Source: Streptomyces sp. TRM70350
GTDB lineage: Bacteria > Actinomycetota > Actinomycetes > Streptomycetales > Streptomycetaceae
Length of the DNA stretch: 64,000 bases
Assembly: GCF_019219825.1 (NCBI RefSeq)
Contig: NZ_JAHUXH010000007.1
Span: 1 to 64,000 of the forward strand
Direction of reading: 5' to 3'
In this document: positions 41,926-50,932 of the stretch, piece after piece
Numbering within the stretch: the stretch's first letter is position 1
Layout: every line of letters starts with the position of its first letter
Notes under the pieces: model-generated
Seen by the model: only the letters and a program-made list of their open reading frames with translations
What the model was told of the DNA's origin: nothing
The model's database searches: none
Translations under genes and position numbers: made by a program

Positions 41926-43041
41926 TCACGCCCTCGGATAGCGCGCCAGCCACGCCGGGGAGGCGGCCGCCGGGCTGTGCAGGGCCGGGCCCTGGGTCAT
42001 CTCCATGGCGAAGTCGTCGGCCAGTTCGAGGATGGTGGGGCGGCCCTCCAGCTCGGCCAGCCAGGCCGGTGGCAGGGCGGTCTCGCCGTGCAGGGCGCCG
42101 AGGAGGCCGCCGGTCAGGGCGGCGGTGGCGGCGGAGGGCCCGTCGTGATTGACGGCGAGGCGCAGTCCGTGCCGTACGTCCTCGCCGACCAGGGCGCAGT
42201 AGACGGCGGCGGAGACGAGCCGGTCGGCGGTGCCGTCGCCGGCCAGTCCGGCGACCCGGTCCGGCGTCGGGATGCCCTGCCGTACCGCACCCAGCGCGTG
42301 CTGCAACGCATCGGCCACCGGCTGGTGCCCCGGCCGGGCGGCGAGCAGGCCGAGCGCCCGCTGCACGGCCCCGTCCAGGCTCTCGCCGCGGGCCAGCGTG
42401 TGCACGATCACGGCGTACGCGCCCGCCGCCAGGTACGCGGTGGGGTGGCCGTGGGTCTGGGCGGCGCACTCCACGGCGAGCTGGACGACCAGGTGCGGTT
42501 CCCAGCCGACGAGCAGCCCGAAGGGCGCGGAACGGGCGGCGGCCTCGGGTCCCGCCTCCCCCGGATTCTTCGGCATCTCCAGCGTGCCCATGGTCTCGTC
42601 GCCGAGCCCGATCAGCAGGGCGCGGGTCGGATCCCGCCGGGCGTACAGCCACTCCTCCCGGGCCAGCCACCCGTCCTCCTTGCGCCGCTCGTCCGGCCCC
42701 CAGTCGCGCTGGGTGGCGGCCCAGCGCAGATACGCCCGGTGCAGATCGGTCGGCGGATGCCAGGCGCCGGTGTCGCGGCGGACCTGGGCGCGGATCAGCC
42801 CGTCGACGGAGAAGAGGGTGAGCTGGGTGAGGTGGGTGACGGCACCGCGCCTGCCATAGGCCGGGGCGAGATCGACAACGCCCTCGGGCCCGTGCGCCGC
42901 CCGGATACCGTCCATGTCCAGCCGGTCCACGGCCGCGCCCAGCGCGTCCCCGACGGCGGCACCGAGCAGCGTCCCGCGTACCCGGCTTCGGAAGTCCTGC
43001 TGCTCGGCACGCCCCCAGACGGCGCCCGCTGTCGCATCCAC
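41926..43041 (-). CDS. ADP-ribosylglycohydrolase-family protein
   Basis: 371 residues. N-terminal RVRGTLLGAAVGDALGAAVD is the family hallmark and NHDGPSAATAALTGGLLGALHG near residue 310 is the Mg-binding end motif (Asp-Gly-Pro-Ser with the following Ala/Thr). It would remove ADP-ribose from proteins or small molecules. The first metal-binding acidic cluster seems partly changed (LTQLTLFSVDGLI in place of the usual TDDT-type motif), so activity is uncertain. The GTG start has GGGGAGG upstream. Confidence 0.85.
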   Translation of the reverse strand: MDATAGAVWGRAEQQDFRSRVRGTLLGAAVGDALGAAVDRLDMDGIRAAHGPEGVVDLAPAYGRRGAVTHLTQLTLFSVDGLIRAQVRRDTGAWHPPTDLHRAYLRWAATQRDWGPDERRKEDGWLAREEWLYARRDPTRALLIGLGDETMGTLEMPKNPGEAGPEAAARSAPFGLLVGWEPHLVVQLAVECAAQTHGHPTAYLAAGAYAVIVHTLARGESLDGAVQRALGLLAARPGHQPVADALQHALGAVRQGIPTPDRVAGLAGDGTADRLVSAAVYCALVGEDVRHGLRLAVNHDGPSAATAALTGGLLGALHGETALPPAWLAELEGRPTILELADDFAMEMTQGPALHSPAAASPAWLARYPRA

Positions 43042-43286
43042 CAGACCTCCCCAGGGCACCGTCCGTACGTACGACAGCTCCGCACTGTATTCGACGGGGA
43101 ACGGTCGGATCAGGGGGCGGATCGGTATGCGGGGTCTGGTGGAAGTGGTCGCGATTGGCCGCTTATGGGTCCGCTCATGGTCCGTGACTCCAAGGACCGG
43201 CGCCGCGCCCACCTCGCCTTCGGGCGCCGGGCGTGGAGTGGCTTCGTGGGGGCGTGGGGAGCGCGTGACGCTGGTAGAGAAGAGGC

Positions 43287-43802
43287 ATGTCCACAACCAC
43301 CCCACGCACCACCAGACGCACTCTCCCCCTCGCCGCCACCGCCCTTACCGGCACCGTGGCCCTCTACATGGCCCTCGTCGCCTTCGGGAACATCACCGAC
43401 TTCGGTACGAACCAGGACTTCGTCCGGCATGTCCTGGCCATGGACACCACGTTCAAGGACGAGGACCTGATGTGGCGGGCCGTCACGGACACCGCGCTGC
43501 AGGACGCGGCGTATGTCGCGATCATCGCGTGGGAGACGGTCGCCGCGCTCCTGCTCATCGCCGGTACGTGGTTCTGGGCGCGCGGCCCCCACGCGCTGGC
43601 GCGGCGGATATCGACGTACGGCCTGCTGATGGTGATGCTGCTGTTCGGCGCCGGGTTCCTCGCGATCGGGGGTGAGTGGTTCGCGATGTGGCAGTCGGAG
43701 GACTGGAACGGGCTGGACGCGGCGACCCGGGTGTTCCTGGTGAGCGGCGTCGTGCTGCTGGTGAATCATCTGCCCGTCGGGCAGGCCGAGCCCACTACTT
43801 GA
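43287..43802 (+). CDS. DUF2165-family membrane protein
   Basis: 171 residues with four membrane helices (LAATALTGTVALYMALVAFGNITDF near residue 15; YGLLMVMLLFGAGFLAIGGEWFAMWQS). The motifs FGNITDFGTNQDFVRHVLAMDT and GGEWFAMW define DUF2165. Function unknown. It converges with the next gene and overlaps its end by 8 nt. Confidence 0.88.
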   Translation: MSTTTPRTTRRTLPLAATALTGTVALYMALVAFGNITDFGTNQDFVRHVLAMDTTFKDEDLMWRAVTDTALQDAAYVAIIAWETVAALLLIAGTWFWARGPHALARRISTYGLLMVMLLFGAGFLAIGGEWFAMWQSEDWNGLDAATRVFLVSGVVLLVNHLPVGQAEPTT

Positions 43803-44364
43803 CGACCGTCACCGTCGTCCCCGCCGTACCGAACGTCCACAGCGCGTCCCCGTCGGCCGACTTCATGCGGATACCGCCGGTCCGCGTGCCGGACGCGGCC
43901 GGTGGGGGCGAGGAGCCGTCCACGGCGGCGGAGAAGGCGATGCTGACGCCGGACTTGGCGGCGAAGTAGACGACGTGCTCGATCTGCACGCCGTCGGAGC
44001 CGGTGGTGGCCTCGGTGCGGGTGCCGACCGTGTACGTACCGGGGTCGGGGTCGACCGTGCCGGGCCACACCGTGAACGTACGGCGGGGACTGTCACTGGC
44101 GTCGACCAGCCACACCCGCCGCTCCCCCAGCGAGTAGACGATCCGCCGCCCGGTTCCGGAGCCGTCGGGTACGGCCACCGGGGCCGGTGCGCTCGGCGCG
44201 GGCCTGGCGCTCGCGGACGCCGAGGGGCCGGGCCGGGCCGCCGTGGCCGTGGGTCGCGGCCCCTGCTCGGCCTGCACGGCGAGCACGGCGACCCCCGCGA
44301 TCGCCCCCACGGTCAGGCCGGACACCCAGGCCCACGAGGGAAGCCGTCGGGCAGGCACGGGCAC
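43795..44364 (-). CDS. Membrane-anchored secreted protein, degenerate L,D-transpeptidase-like
   Basis: 189 residues: one N-terminal helix (WAWVSGLTVGAIAGVAVLAV), a Pro/Ala/Ser linker, then a beta-rich domain (RRIVYSLGERRVWLVDASD, GTYTVGTRTEATTG, GIRMKSADGDALWTFG). The domain outline resembles YkuD-type L,D-transpeptidases, but the essential Cys and His of the HXnSHGxxR-(C) motif are absent. It is probably non-catalytic, or a different family. Confidence 0.55.
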   Translation of the reverse strand: MPVPARRLPSWAWVSGLTVGAIAGVAVLAVQAEQGPRPTATAARPGPSASASARPAPSAPAPVAVPDGSGTGRRIVYSLGERRVWLVDASDSPRRTFTVWPGTVDPDPGTYTVGTRTEATTGSDGVQIEHVVYFAAKSGVSIAFSAAVDGSSPPPAASGTRTGGIRMKSADGDALWTFGTAGTTVTVVK

Positions 44365-44437
44365 GCATCTCCTCAGTCTCCGACCCCCGACATCGAGGGT
44401 CGGATCATCGTACTGTGCGTGCCTGAACGCCCCTCCG

Positions 44438-47023
44438 TCAGTCCAGCACCGGCAACAACTCCGGCAGATGCCCGTCCGACGCCGCGGCCGCCCGCTGCCG
44501 TTCCTCCGGGACCTCGCCGTACAGGGTCGTGCGGGGGCGGGACGGGCGGCCCGCCGCCTCCGCCACCGCCACCAGGTCGCGGACCGACTTGTACGAGCCG
44601 TAGGACGAGCCCGCCATGCGGGAGATCGTCTCCTCCATCAGCGTGCCGCCCAGGTCGTTCGCGCCGGAGCGGAGCATCTCCGCCGCGCCGTCCGTGCCCA
44701 GTTTCACCCAGCTTGTCTGGATGTTGGGGATCCAGGGGTGCAGGAGCAGGCGGGCCATGGCCGTGACCGCCCTGTTGTCCCTCGTCGACGGGCCGGGGCG
44801 GGCGATGCCCGCCAGGTACACCGGTGCGTTCGTGTGGATGAACGGAAGCGTGACGAACTCCGTGAAGCCGCCCGTCCGCTGCTGTATGCGGGCCAGCGTG
44901 CGCAGGTGGCCCAGCCAGTGGCGGGGCTGGTCCACGTGGCCGTACATCATCGTGGAGGAGGAGCGGATGCCCAGTTCGTGGGCCGTGGTGACGACCTCGA
45001 TCCACGTGGCCGTGGGGAGCTTGCCCTTCGTCAGCACCCAGCGGACCTCGTCGTCCAGGATCTCCGCCGCCGTACCCGGGATGGAGTCCAGGCCCGCCTC
45101 CTTCGCCGCCGTCAGCCACTCCCGGATGGACATGCCGGTGCGCGTGGCGCCGTTCACGACCTCCATCGGGGAGAAGGCGTGCACGTGCATGCCGGGGACC
45201 CGGGACTTCACCGCCCGCGCGATGTCGAAGTACGCCGTGCCGGGCAGGTCGGGGTGGATGCCGCCCTGCATGCAGACCTCCACCGCGCCCACGTCCCACG
45301 CCTGTTGGGCACGGTCCGCCACCTGGTCCAGCGACAGCGTGTACGCGTCGGCGTCCGTGCGGCGCTGCGCGAAGGCGCAGAAGCGGCATCCCGTGTAGCA
45401 GACGTTGGTGAAGTTGATGTTGCGGGTGACGATGTACGTGACGTCGTCGCCGACCGCCGACCTGCGCACGTCGTCCGCCACACGGCACAGCGCGTCCAGC
45501 GCCGGGCCGTCCGCGTGCAGCAGCGCCAGCGCCTCCTCGTCCGTCAGGCGCGTCGGGTCGTCCGCCGCCGTCGCCAGCGCCGCGCGCACGTCCGTGTCGA
45601 TGCGCTCCGGGACCATGCCGGGGGCGGCGGCCTCGCGCAGGGCGCCCCAGTCCCCGTACACCTCGTCGAAGTCGTCGCGGCGGTCGGACGTACGGCCCTC
45701 GGTGTCGATCGTGGCGTGCAGGTCCGTACGGCCGGACGGCACGAACGCCTCGTCCGGCTCCTGCCACGGCAGCCCCTGGGGCAGCGCCCCGGACCGCGCA
45801 AGTCCCGTCTCCGGGTCGGCCAGGGCCGCCACGTGCGGGCGCAGCCTCGGGTCCAGCCAGGGCTCGCCGCGGCGGACGAACTCCGGGTACACACAGAGAC
45901 GTTCCCGCAGCTCGAAACCGGCGGCCGCGGACTTCGCCGCCAGTTCCTCGATCTGCGGCCAGGGGCGCTCGGGGTTCACATGGTCGATGGTCAGCGGGGA
46001 GACGCCGCCCCAGTCGTCGATCCCGGCCCCGATCAGCCGCTCGTACTCCGCGTCCACCAGGTTCGGCGGGGCCTGCAGGCAGGCCGCCGGGCCCATGATG
46101 TGCCGCGCCACCGCCACCGTCGCGACCAGCTCGTCCAGCTCCGCGTCCGGCATGCCGCGCATCGCCGTGTCCGGTTTGGCGCGGAAGTTCTGGATGATCA
46201 GTTCCTGGATGCCGTGGTACGCCCGGGAGACGCGGCGCAGCGCGAAGAGGGACTCGGCGCGCTCCTCGTACGTCTCGCCGATGCCGATGAGGATCCCGGA
46301 GGTGAAGGGGACCGAGGACCGGCCCGCGTCCTCCAACACCCGCAGGCGCACGGCGGGTTCCTTGTCCGGGGAGCCGTAGTGCGGGCCGCCGGGCTCCGAC
46401 CAGAGGCGGGTCGCCGTCGTCTCCAGCATCATGCCCATCGACGGGGCCACGGGCTTCAGGCGCTGGAAGTCGGTCCACGTCATCACGCCCGGGTTGAGGT
46501 GAGGGAGCAGGCCCGTCTCCTCCAGGATGCGGACGGAGATGGCGCGGACGTAGGCGATGGTGTCGTCGTAGCCGTGCGCGTCGAGCCACTCGCGCGCCTC
46601 GGGCCAGCGGTCCTCGGGCTTGTCGCCGAGGGTGATGAGGGCTTCCTTGCAGCCGAGCGCGGCGCCGCGCCGGGCGATGTCGAGGACCTCGTCCGGAGAC
46701 ATGAACATTCCGTGCCCCGCCCGGCGCAGCCTGCCGGGGACGGTGACGAACGTGCAGTAGTGGCACTTGTCCCGGCACAGCCGGGTCAGGGGGATGAAGA
46801 CGCTCTTCGAGTACGTGATGACGCCGGGGCGACCGGCCGCTTCCAGTCCCGCGTCCCGCACCCGGGCGGCGGACGCGGCGAGGTCGTCGAGAGCCTCGCC
46901 GCGGGCCTGGAGCAGTACGGCCGCCTCGGCGACGTCGAGGGCGACGCCGTCACGAGCGCGTTTCAGGGCGCGACGCAGGGAGTTCTCGGTGGGGCCGGTT
47001 CCGGAGGTCGCGGAAGTCGTCAT
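44438..47023 (-). CDS. fbiC: FO synthase, CofG-CofH fusion
   Basis: 861 residues with two radical-SAM domains. The N-terminal CofG-like half has [10 protein letters not shown] (about 93-102); the C-terminal CofH-like half has [10 protein letters not shown] (about 540-550). Together they make FO, the deazaflavin core of coenzyme F420, from a flavin precursor and tyrosine. The fused form is typical of actinobacteria. The full length and intact clusters indicate a working gene. It neighbours an F420-type oxidoreductase. Confidence 0.97.
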   Translation of the reverse strand: MTTSATSGTGPTENSLRRALKRARDGVALDVAEAAVLLQARGEALDDLAASAARVRDAGLEAAGRPGVITYSKSVFIPLTRLCRDKCHYCTFVTVPGRLRRAGHGMFMSPDEVLDIARRGAALGCKEALITLGDKPEDRWPEAREWLDAHGYDDTIAYVRAISVRILEETGLLPHLNPGVMTWTDFQRLKPVAPSMGMMLETTATRLWSEPGGPHYGSPDKEPAVRLRVLEDAGRSSVPFTSGILIGIGETYEERAESLFALRRVSRAYHGIQELIIQNFRAKPDTAMRGMPDAELDELVATVAVARHIMGPAACLQAPPNLVDAEYERLIGAGIDDWGGVSPLTIDHVNPERPWPQIEELAAKSAAAGFELRERLCVYPEFVRRGEPWLDPRLRPHVAALADPETGLARSGALPQGLPWQEPDEAFVPSGRTDLHATIDTEGRTSDRRDDFDEVYGDWGALREAAAPGMVPERIDTDVRAALATAADDPTRLTDEEALALLHADGPALDALCRVADDVRRSAVGDDVTYIVTRNINFTNVCYTGCRFCAFAQRRTDADAYTLSLDQVADRAQQAWDVGAVEVCMQGGIHPDLPGTAYFDIARAVKSRVPGMHVHAFSPMEVVNGATRTGMSIREWLTAAKEAGLDSIPGTAAEILDDEVRWVLTKGKLPTATWIEVVTTAHELGIRSSSTMMYGHVDQPRHWLGHLRTLARIQQRTGGFTEFVTLPFIHTNAPVYLAGIARPGPSTRDNRAVTAMARLLLHPWIPNIQTSWVKLGTDGAAEMLRSGANDLGGTLMEETISRMAGSSYGSYKSVRDLVAVAEAAGRPSRPRTTLYGEVPEERQRAAAASDGHLPELLPVLD

Positions 47024-47061
47024 CCTTCGAGCATACGGTCGAGCTGATCAGCGCAGGCCGG

Positions 47062-47910
47062 TCAGGCCAGGAAGCCGCCGTACCCGTCCAACGCCCGCAG
47101 CACCTCCGCCTCCCCCGCCGGCGGCAACTGCACGACGACCTCCTCGATGCCGAGTTCGGCGTAGTGCGCGAGCTTGCCCGGGCTCGGGTGGACGGCGTAC
47201 GGGACGACCTGGAGGGCGGACGGGTCGCGGCCCGCGTCGGACCAGGCGGCGCGCAGCCGGGGCAGTGACTCGGACAGGCCGCGCCCGCCGATCGGCAGCC
47301 AGCCGTCGGCGTACTCGCAGATGTGGGAGAAGAGTTTCGGGCCCGCGGCGCCGCCCATGAGCGTGCGGGGGCCCACGACCGGGCCGCGCGGCTTCTGCAC
47401 CGGCTTGGGGTGGGCGTGGCTGGCGCGCACGCTGCCGAACTCGCCCTCGTACGCGGTCGGTTCCTGCGACCACAGCGCGCGCATCAACGCCATCCGGTCC
47501 CGGACCAGTTCCCGCCGCGTCCGCCACTCCACCCCGTGGTCGGCGGCCTCCTCGACGTTCCAGCCGAAGCCGAGGCCGAGGGTGAAGCGGCCGCCGGAGA
47601 GGTGGTCGAGGGTCGCGACCTGCTTGGCCAGGTCGATCGGGTCGTGCTGGGCGACCAGCGTGATGCCGGTGCCGAGACCGAGGCGCTCGGTGACGGCGGC
47701 GGCCTGGCCGAGCGCGACGAAGGGGTCGAGGGTGCGGCCGTACTCGGGGGGCAGGTCGCCGCCCGCCGGGTACGGGGTGGTCCGCTCGACCGGGATGTGG
47801 GTGTGCTCGGGCAGGTACAGCCCGGCGAAGCCCCGCTGCTCCAGCTCGCGGGCGAGCCGGGTCGGGGTGATGGTCTCGTCCGTGAGGAAGACGGTGACGG
47901 CGATGCGCAT
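47062..47910 (-). CDS. LLM-class F420-dependent oxidoreductase
   Basis: A 282-residue luciferase-like TIM barrel: TVFLTDETITPTRLARELEQRGFAGLYLPEHTHIP, ERLGLGTGITLVAQHDPIDLAKQVATLDHLSGGRFTLGLGFGWN and the RLRAAW end. This subgroup (F420-binding LLM) transfers hydride from reduced F420. The substrate is unknown. It lies 38 nt upstream of fbiC on the same strand and could be co-transcribed with it. Confidence 0.9.
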   Translation of the reverse strand: MRIAVTVFLTDETITPTRLARELEQRGFAGLYLPEHTHIPVERTTPYPAGGDLPPEYGRTLDPFVALGQAAAVTERLGLGTGITLVAQHDPIDLAKQVATLDHLSGGRFTLGLGFGWNVEEAADHGVEWRTRRELVRDRMALMRALWSQEPTAYEGEFGSVRASHAHPKPVQKPRGPVVGPRTLMGGAAGPKLFSHICEYADGWLPIGGRGLSESLPRLRAAWSDAGRDPSALQVVPYAVHPSPGKLAHYAELGIEEVVVQLPPAGEAEVLRALDGYGGFLA

Positions 47911-48043
47911 GTCCCATCTCTACCGGGGGATCCGCCATCTGTCCATACCGACCGGTCGGCATCAGGCCGGGAGCGTGGGCGCGTAAGGGCGCTATCCCCT
48001 TGCGGTGTTCCGGAGTTCACGCCGTCCGCCCATCCTGGTCCGC

Positions 48044-49549
48044 ATGTGTGACGACAACGCGGGGATCGGAAGACGCACACTGTTCGTGACGGGTGCCGCC
48101 GCCGCGCTTACGCTCTCGGGTGTGAGCTTCGCGTCGGCCGCCGGCCAGCAGCAGACGAAGACCGTACGGGGCACACTCCCGCCCGGTTCACCCGACTTCG
48201 TGTACGTACCGGTGGACATCCCCTCCGGCGTACGGGAGCTGAAGGTCGCCTACACCTACGACCGCCCCTCCGTCCCCTCCGGCACCGCGGGCAACGCCCT
48301 CGACATCGGCGTCTTCGACGAGCGCGGCACCGAGCTGGGCGGCCGGGGCTTCCGGGGCTGGTCGGGCGGGGCACGCACGGAGTTCTTCATCCGCGCGGAC
48401 GAGGCGACCCCCGGCTACATCGCGGGTCCGGTGCGGCGCGGGACCTGGCACATCGCGCTGGGTCCGTACACAGTGGCGCCGCAGGGGCTGACGTACGAGA
48501 TCACGATCACGCTGACGTACGGCGCATCCGGTGCCGCCGTCGAGCCGACGTACCCGCCGGACCGGGCGAAGGGCCGGGGCCGGGACTGGTACCGGGGCGA
48601 CTGCCATCTGCACTCCTGGTACTCCGACGGCCGCCGCACCCCCGCCGAGATCGGGGCGCTGGCGCGGGCGGCGGGCCTGGACTTCATCAACAGCTCGGAG
48701 CACAACACCCACTCCGCGCACGCCCACTGGGCCGACGTGGCGGGCGACGACCTGCTGGTGATGCTGGGCGAGGAGGTCACGACGCGCAACGGTCACGTGG
48801 TCGCGCTCGGCACCGACCCCGGCACGTTCGTCGACTGGCGCTACCGGGCCCGCGACAACCGCTACGGCCGGTTCGCCCGCCAGATCCGCAAGGCGGGCGG
48901 CCTGGTCGTCCCGGCCCACCCGCACGCCACCTGCGTCGGCTGCAACTGGAAGTTCGGCTTCGGCGAGGCGGACGCCATCGAGGTGTGGAACGGCCCCTGG
49001 ACACCCGACGACGAGATGGCGCTGGCCGACTGGGACAGCATGCTGGTCGCGTCCCTGAAGGAGGAGGGGCGGGACTGGATCCCGGCGATGGGCAGCAGCG
49101 ACGCCCACCGGGACCCGGACGTCGTCGGCCGCCCGCAGACCGTCGTCCTCGCCGACGACCTGACCCGGGAGGCGATCCAGGAGGGCATCCGCGCGGGACG
49201 CTCGTATGTCGCCGAGTCGGCGAAGGTGTCGCTGTCCTTCACGGCGTCCGGCGGACGGGGCGAACACGCCGGTATCGGCGAGCGGTTGAGGACCGACCGG
49301 GACACGCCGGTGACCGTGCGGCTGGAGGTGAGCGGGGCCCCGCGGTGCGTCGTGCGGTTCGTCACCGACCAGGGGGTGCTGCACACGAGCGCGCCGCTGC
49401 CGGTGGCGGGTTCGGGGGTCGTGGAGTGGCGTACGACGCCCTCGTACGCGGCCTATGTACGGGCCGAGTTGCGGCACGAGACGGCACTGGGGCCGCTGCC
49501 GGGGGCGCCGGCGGCGTTCACCAATCCGATCTTTCTGGGCGGCACGTGA
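48044..49549 (+). CDS. Secreted PHP-domain metallohydrolase (CehA/McbA family)
   Basis: 501 residues. A Tat signal leads (IGRRTLFVTGAAAALTLSGVSFASAAG). A beta-sandwich domain spans about 40-175, then the PHP catalytic domain: DCHLHSWYSDG (about 187), NSSEHNTHS, EEVTTRNGHVVALG, VPAHPHA and MGSSDAHRDPD supply the metal-binding His/Asp set. Relatives hydrolyse esters or phosphoesters. The first ATG after the 47.9 kb promoter region with a Tat motif was taken as start. It is probably exported folded with metal. Confidence 0.88.
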   Translation: MCDDNAGIGRRTLFVTGAAAALTLSGVSFASAAGQQQTKTVRGTLPPGSPDFVYVPVDIPSGVRELKVAYTYDRPSVPSGTAGNALDIGVFDERGTELGGRGFRGWSGGARTEFFIRADEATPGYIAGPVRRGTWHIALGPYTVAPQGLTYEITITLTYGASGAAVEPTYPPDRAKGRGRDWYRGDCHLHSWYSDGRRTPAEIGALARAAGLDFINSSEHNTHSAHAHWADVAGDDLLVMLGEEVTTRNGHVVALGTDPGTFVDWRYRARDNRYGRFARQIRKAGGLVVPAHPHATCVGCNWKFGFGEADAIEVWNGPWTPDDEMALADWDSMLVASLKEEGRDWIPAMGSSDAHRDPDVVGRPQTVVLADDLTREAIQEGIRAGRSYVAESAKVSLSFTASGGRGEHAGIGERLRTDRDTPVTVRLEVSGAPRCVVRFVTDQGVLHTSAPLPVAGSGVVEWRTTPSYAAYVRAELRHETALGPLPGAPAAFTNPIFLGGT

Positions 49550-49852
49550 GCGAGCCGGGACGCCGCGCAACAGTGATCGCCTCGGCGGAGTCACGGGCCA
49601 GGGGTGTCGTGTACGTGCATTCCACAGGGGGGCCGCCAGCCGGGGATCTCACGGCCCATCGCCGGATCGCGGCGGATGGCCACGAGCGCTTCGCGGACGA
49701 CGTCCCGCTCCCCCTCCGTCAGGCCGCCGAACGCCTTGCGACGGGCTCGGCCTCCTCCAACGGGACCTCGTTTCAAGACCGTTCCCTTCGGCCGCTCGGG
49801 TAACCCACCTTCGCCCGGCCCATCTGGGGCGGAGCAGTAGAAGGACGAGACG
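49550..49852. other. Junction region with a tRNA half and a possible toxin fragment
   Basis: About 300 bp. On the minus strand a short frame (about 49591-49770; LTEGERDVVREALVAIRRDP then REIPGWRPP) looks like a piece of a RelE/ParE-type toxin, at low confidence. It directly abuts the broken end of a tRNA-Ser 5' half at 49771. No complete gene is present. Confidence 0.4.
49771..49809 (-). other. 5' half of tRNA-Ser(TGA)
   Basis: The minus strand from 49809 reads as a class II tRNA 5' half: acceptor strand GGTGGGT, D arm CCCGAGCGGCCGAAGGG, anticodon 5' stem ACGGT and loop CTTGAAA (anticodon TGA, serine). Immediately after the loop the tRNA sequence ends. No matching 3' half (expected ACCGT stem, acceptor ACCCACC) follows, so it is not a working gene. 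The break lies exactly in the anticodon loop. Confidence 0.7.
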
Positions 49853-50020
49853 TTGGATCAGGTCACGCTCAGCATCTTGGCGCTGTTCGGCTTGCTCAGC
49901 TTGGCTCTCGGCTACGGTGCCAAGCTCGGTCGCGAGGTTGACGATTTCTTCCATGCGTGGCGGGGGCCGGCTGCTCGCCTGCGTCGATGGCGGCGTAGTC
50001 GCCAGCACCACCAGCAGTGA
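49853..50020 (+). CDS. Small membrane protein, 55 residues
   Basis: Short frame from a TTG with AAGGAC six bases upstream. One membrane helix (LSILALFGLLSLALGYGAKL, residues 6-25), then a basic tail (RRWRRSRQ). A strong hairpin terminator starts 20 nt after the stop. The good RBS and the terminator make it a likely gene; function unknown. Confidence 0.55.
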   Translation: MDQVTLSILALFGLLSLALGYGAKLGREVDDFFHAWRGPAARLRRWRRSRQHHQQ

Positions 50021-50039
50021 GGCTGCTTCCCGTCTCCTA

Positions 50040-50071
50040 CGGAAGGGGCTGCGTCATCACAGCCCCTTCCG
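50040..50071 (+). terminator. Hairpin terminator
   Basis: A perfect 12-bp stem (GGAAGGGGCTG with CAGCCCCTTCC, plus a closing C-G pair) around an 8-nt loop, directly after the 55-residue membrane protein gene. Confidence 0.7.
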
Positions 50072-50398
50072 GTCACATTGTCCTGGGACGGCCTCGTGGT
50101 GGTGGCGGAGCACCGTGCGCGGGAACAGCCGCCGGTAAATCGGCGATGACTGTGGGCAGGCTGAACCGGCAAAATTCGCGTATGTCAGATGACTGGCCCC
50201 CGCCTGGGCATAGCTTTTACTACCGAATGGACACCCAGCTTGAGGGTGATTTGCTCCTCGGAGCAGATGGGCCGCAGGCGAGGCTCCCACGCCGAGGAAC
50301 CTGATCCGGTGGACATTTCGTCACCTCGACGCGAATCGTGTATCTAGGCTCGGCATGGTCTGAGATGCTGGGTGCACCGCGTGAGAGGGGCCGCAGGT
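50072..50398. other. Intergenic region, only a doubtful short frame
   Basis: About 330 bp. A 40-residue frame from the ATG at 50182 to 50304 (SDDWPPPGHSFYYRMD) has no clear ribosome binding site and is not supported. The region must hold the NUDIX promoter. Confidence 0.35.
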
Positions 50399-50932
50399 AT
50401 GGAGTGGAAGACCCACGGTGAGCGACAGATCTACACCAACAAGTGGGTGAATCTGTGTCTGGTCGACGTCCAGCAGCCCGACGGGCGCAGGTGGGAGTAC
50501 CACGTCGTCCGCCTCCGGCACCTGGCCGTGGCCGCCGTGGTCAATGACCGCCAAGAGGTTCTGATGATGTGGCGGCACCGCTTCATCACCGACTCGTGGG
50601 CCTGGGAACTGCCCATGGGCCTGGTCGAGGAAGGCGAGACCCCCGAGCAGGCAGCGGCCCGCGAAGTCCTGGAAGAGACGGGCTGGCGCCCCGGCCCCAT
50701 AAAGCCCCTGATCTACGCCGAGCCCGCCAACGGGATCACCGACTCGCAGCACCACGTCTTCCGCGTGGATGGCGCGATCTACGCCGGACTGCCCACTGAG
50801 AAGAACGAGTCGGACCGCATCGAGTGGATTCCCCTCTCTGAGATCCGGGGCATGATCGACCGCCGGGAGATCGTGAGCAGTGGCTCGCTCGTGGGTCTGC
50901 TGTACCTGCTCATGGACGAAGCGACCCGCTGA
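50399..50932 (+). CDS. NUDIX hydrolase
   Basis: 177 residues. The Nudix box is intact at about residues 78-100: it starts GLVEEGETPEQ and ends REVLEETGW, with the Mg-binding glutamates. It resembles ADP-ribose pyrophosphatase-type enzymes that split nucleoside-diphosphate-X compounds. ATG at 50399; a GTG at 50372 would add nine residues. Its end overlaps the convergent XRE-TPR gene by 23 nt. Confidence 0.9.
   Translation: MEWKTHGERQIYTNKWVNLCLVDVQQPDGRRWEYHVVRLRHLAVAAVVNDRQEVLMMWRHRFITDSWAWELPMGLVEEGETPEQAAAREVLEETGWRPGPIKPLIYAEPANGITDSQHHVFRVDGAIYAGLPTEKNESDRIEWIPLSEIRGMIDRREIVSSGSLVGLLYLLMDEATR

Noticed and set aside
49591-49770. A complete RelE/ParE toxin gene on the minus strand
   Set aside because: The frame is about 60 residues, starts inside the tRNA-Ser half and ends before the family's C-terminal strands. 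At most it is a fragment.
50182-50304. A 40-residue gene before the NUDIX gene
   Set aside because: No ribosome binding site, signal, helix or overlap with neighbours supports it.
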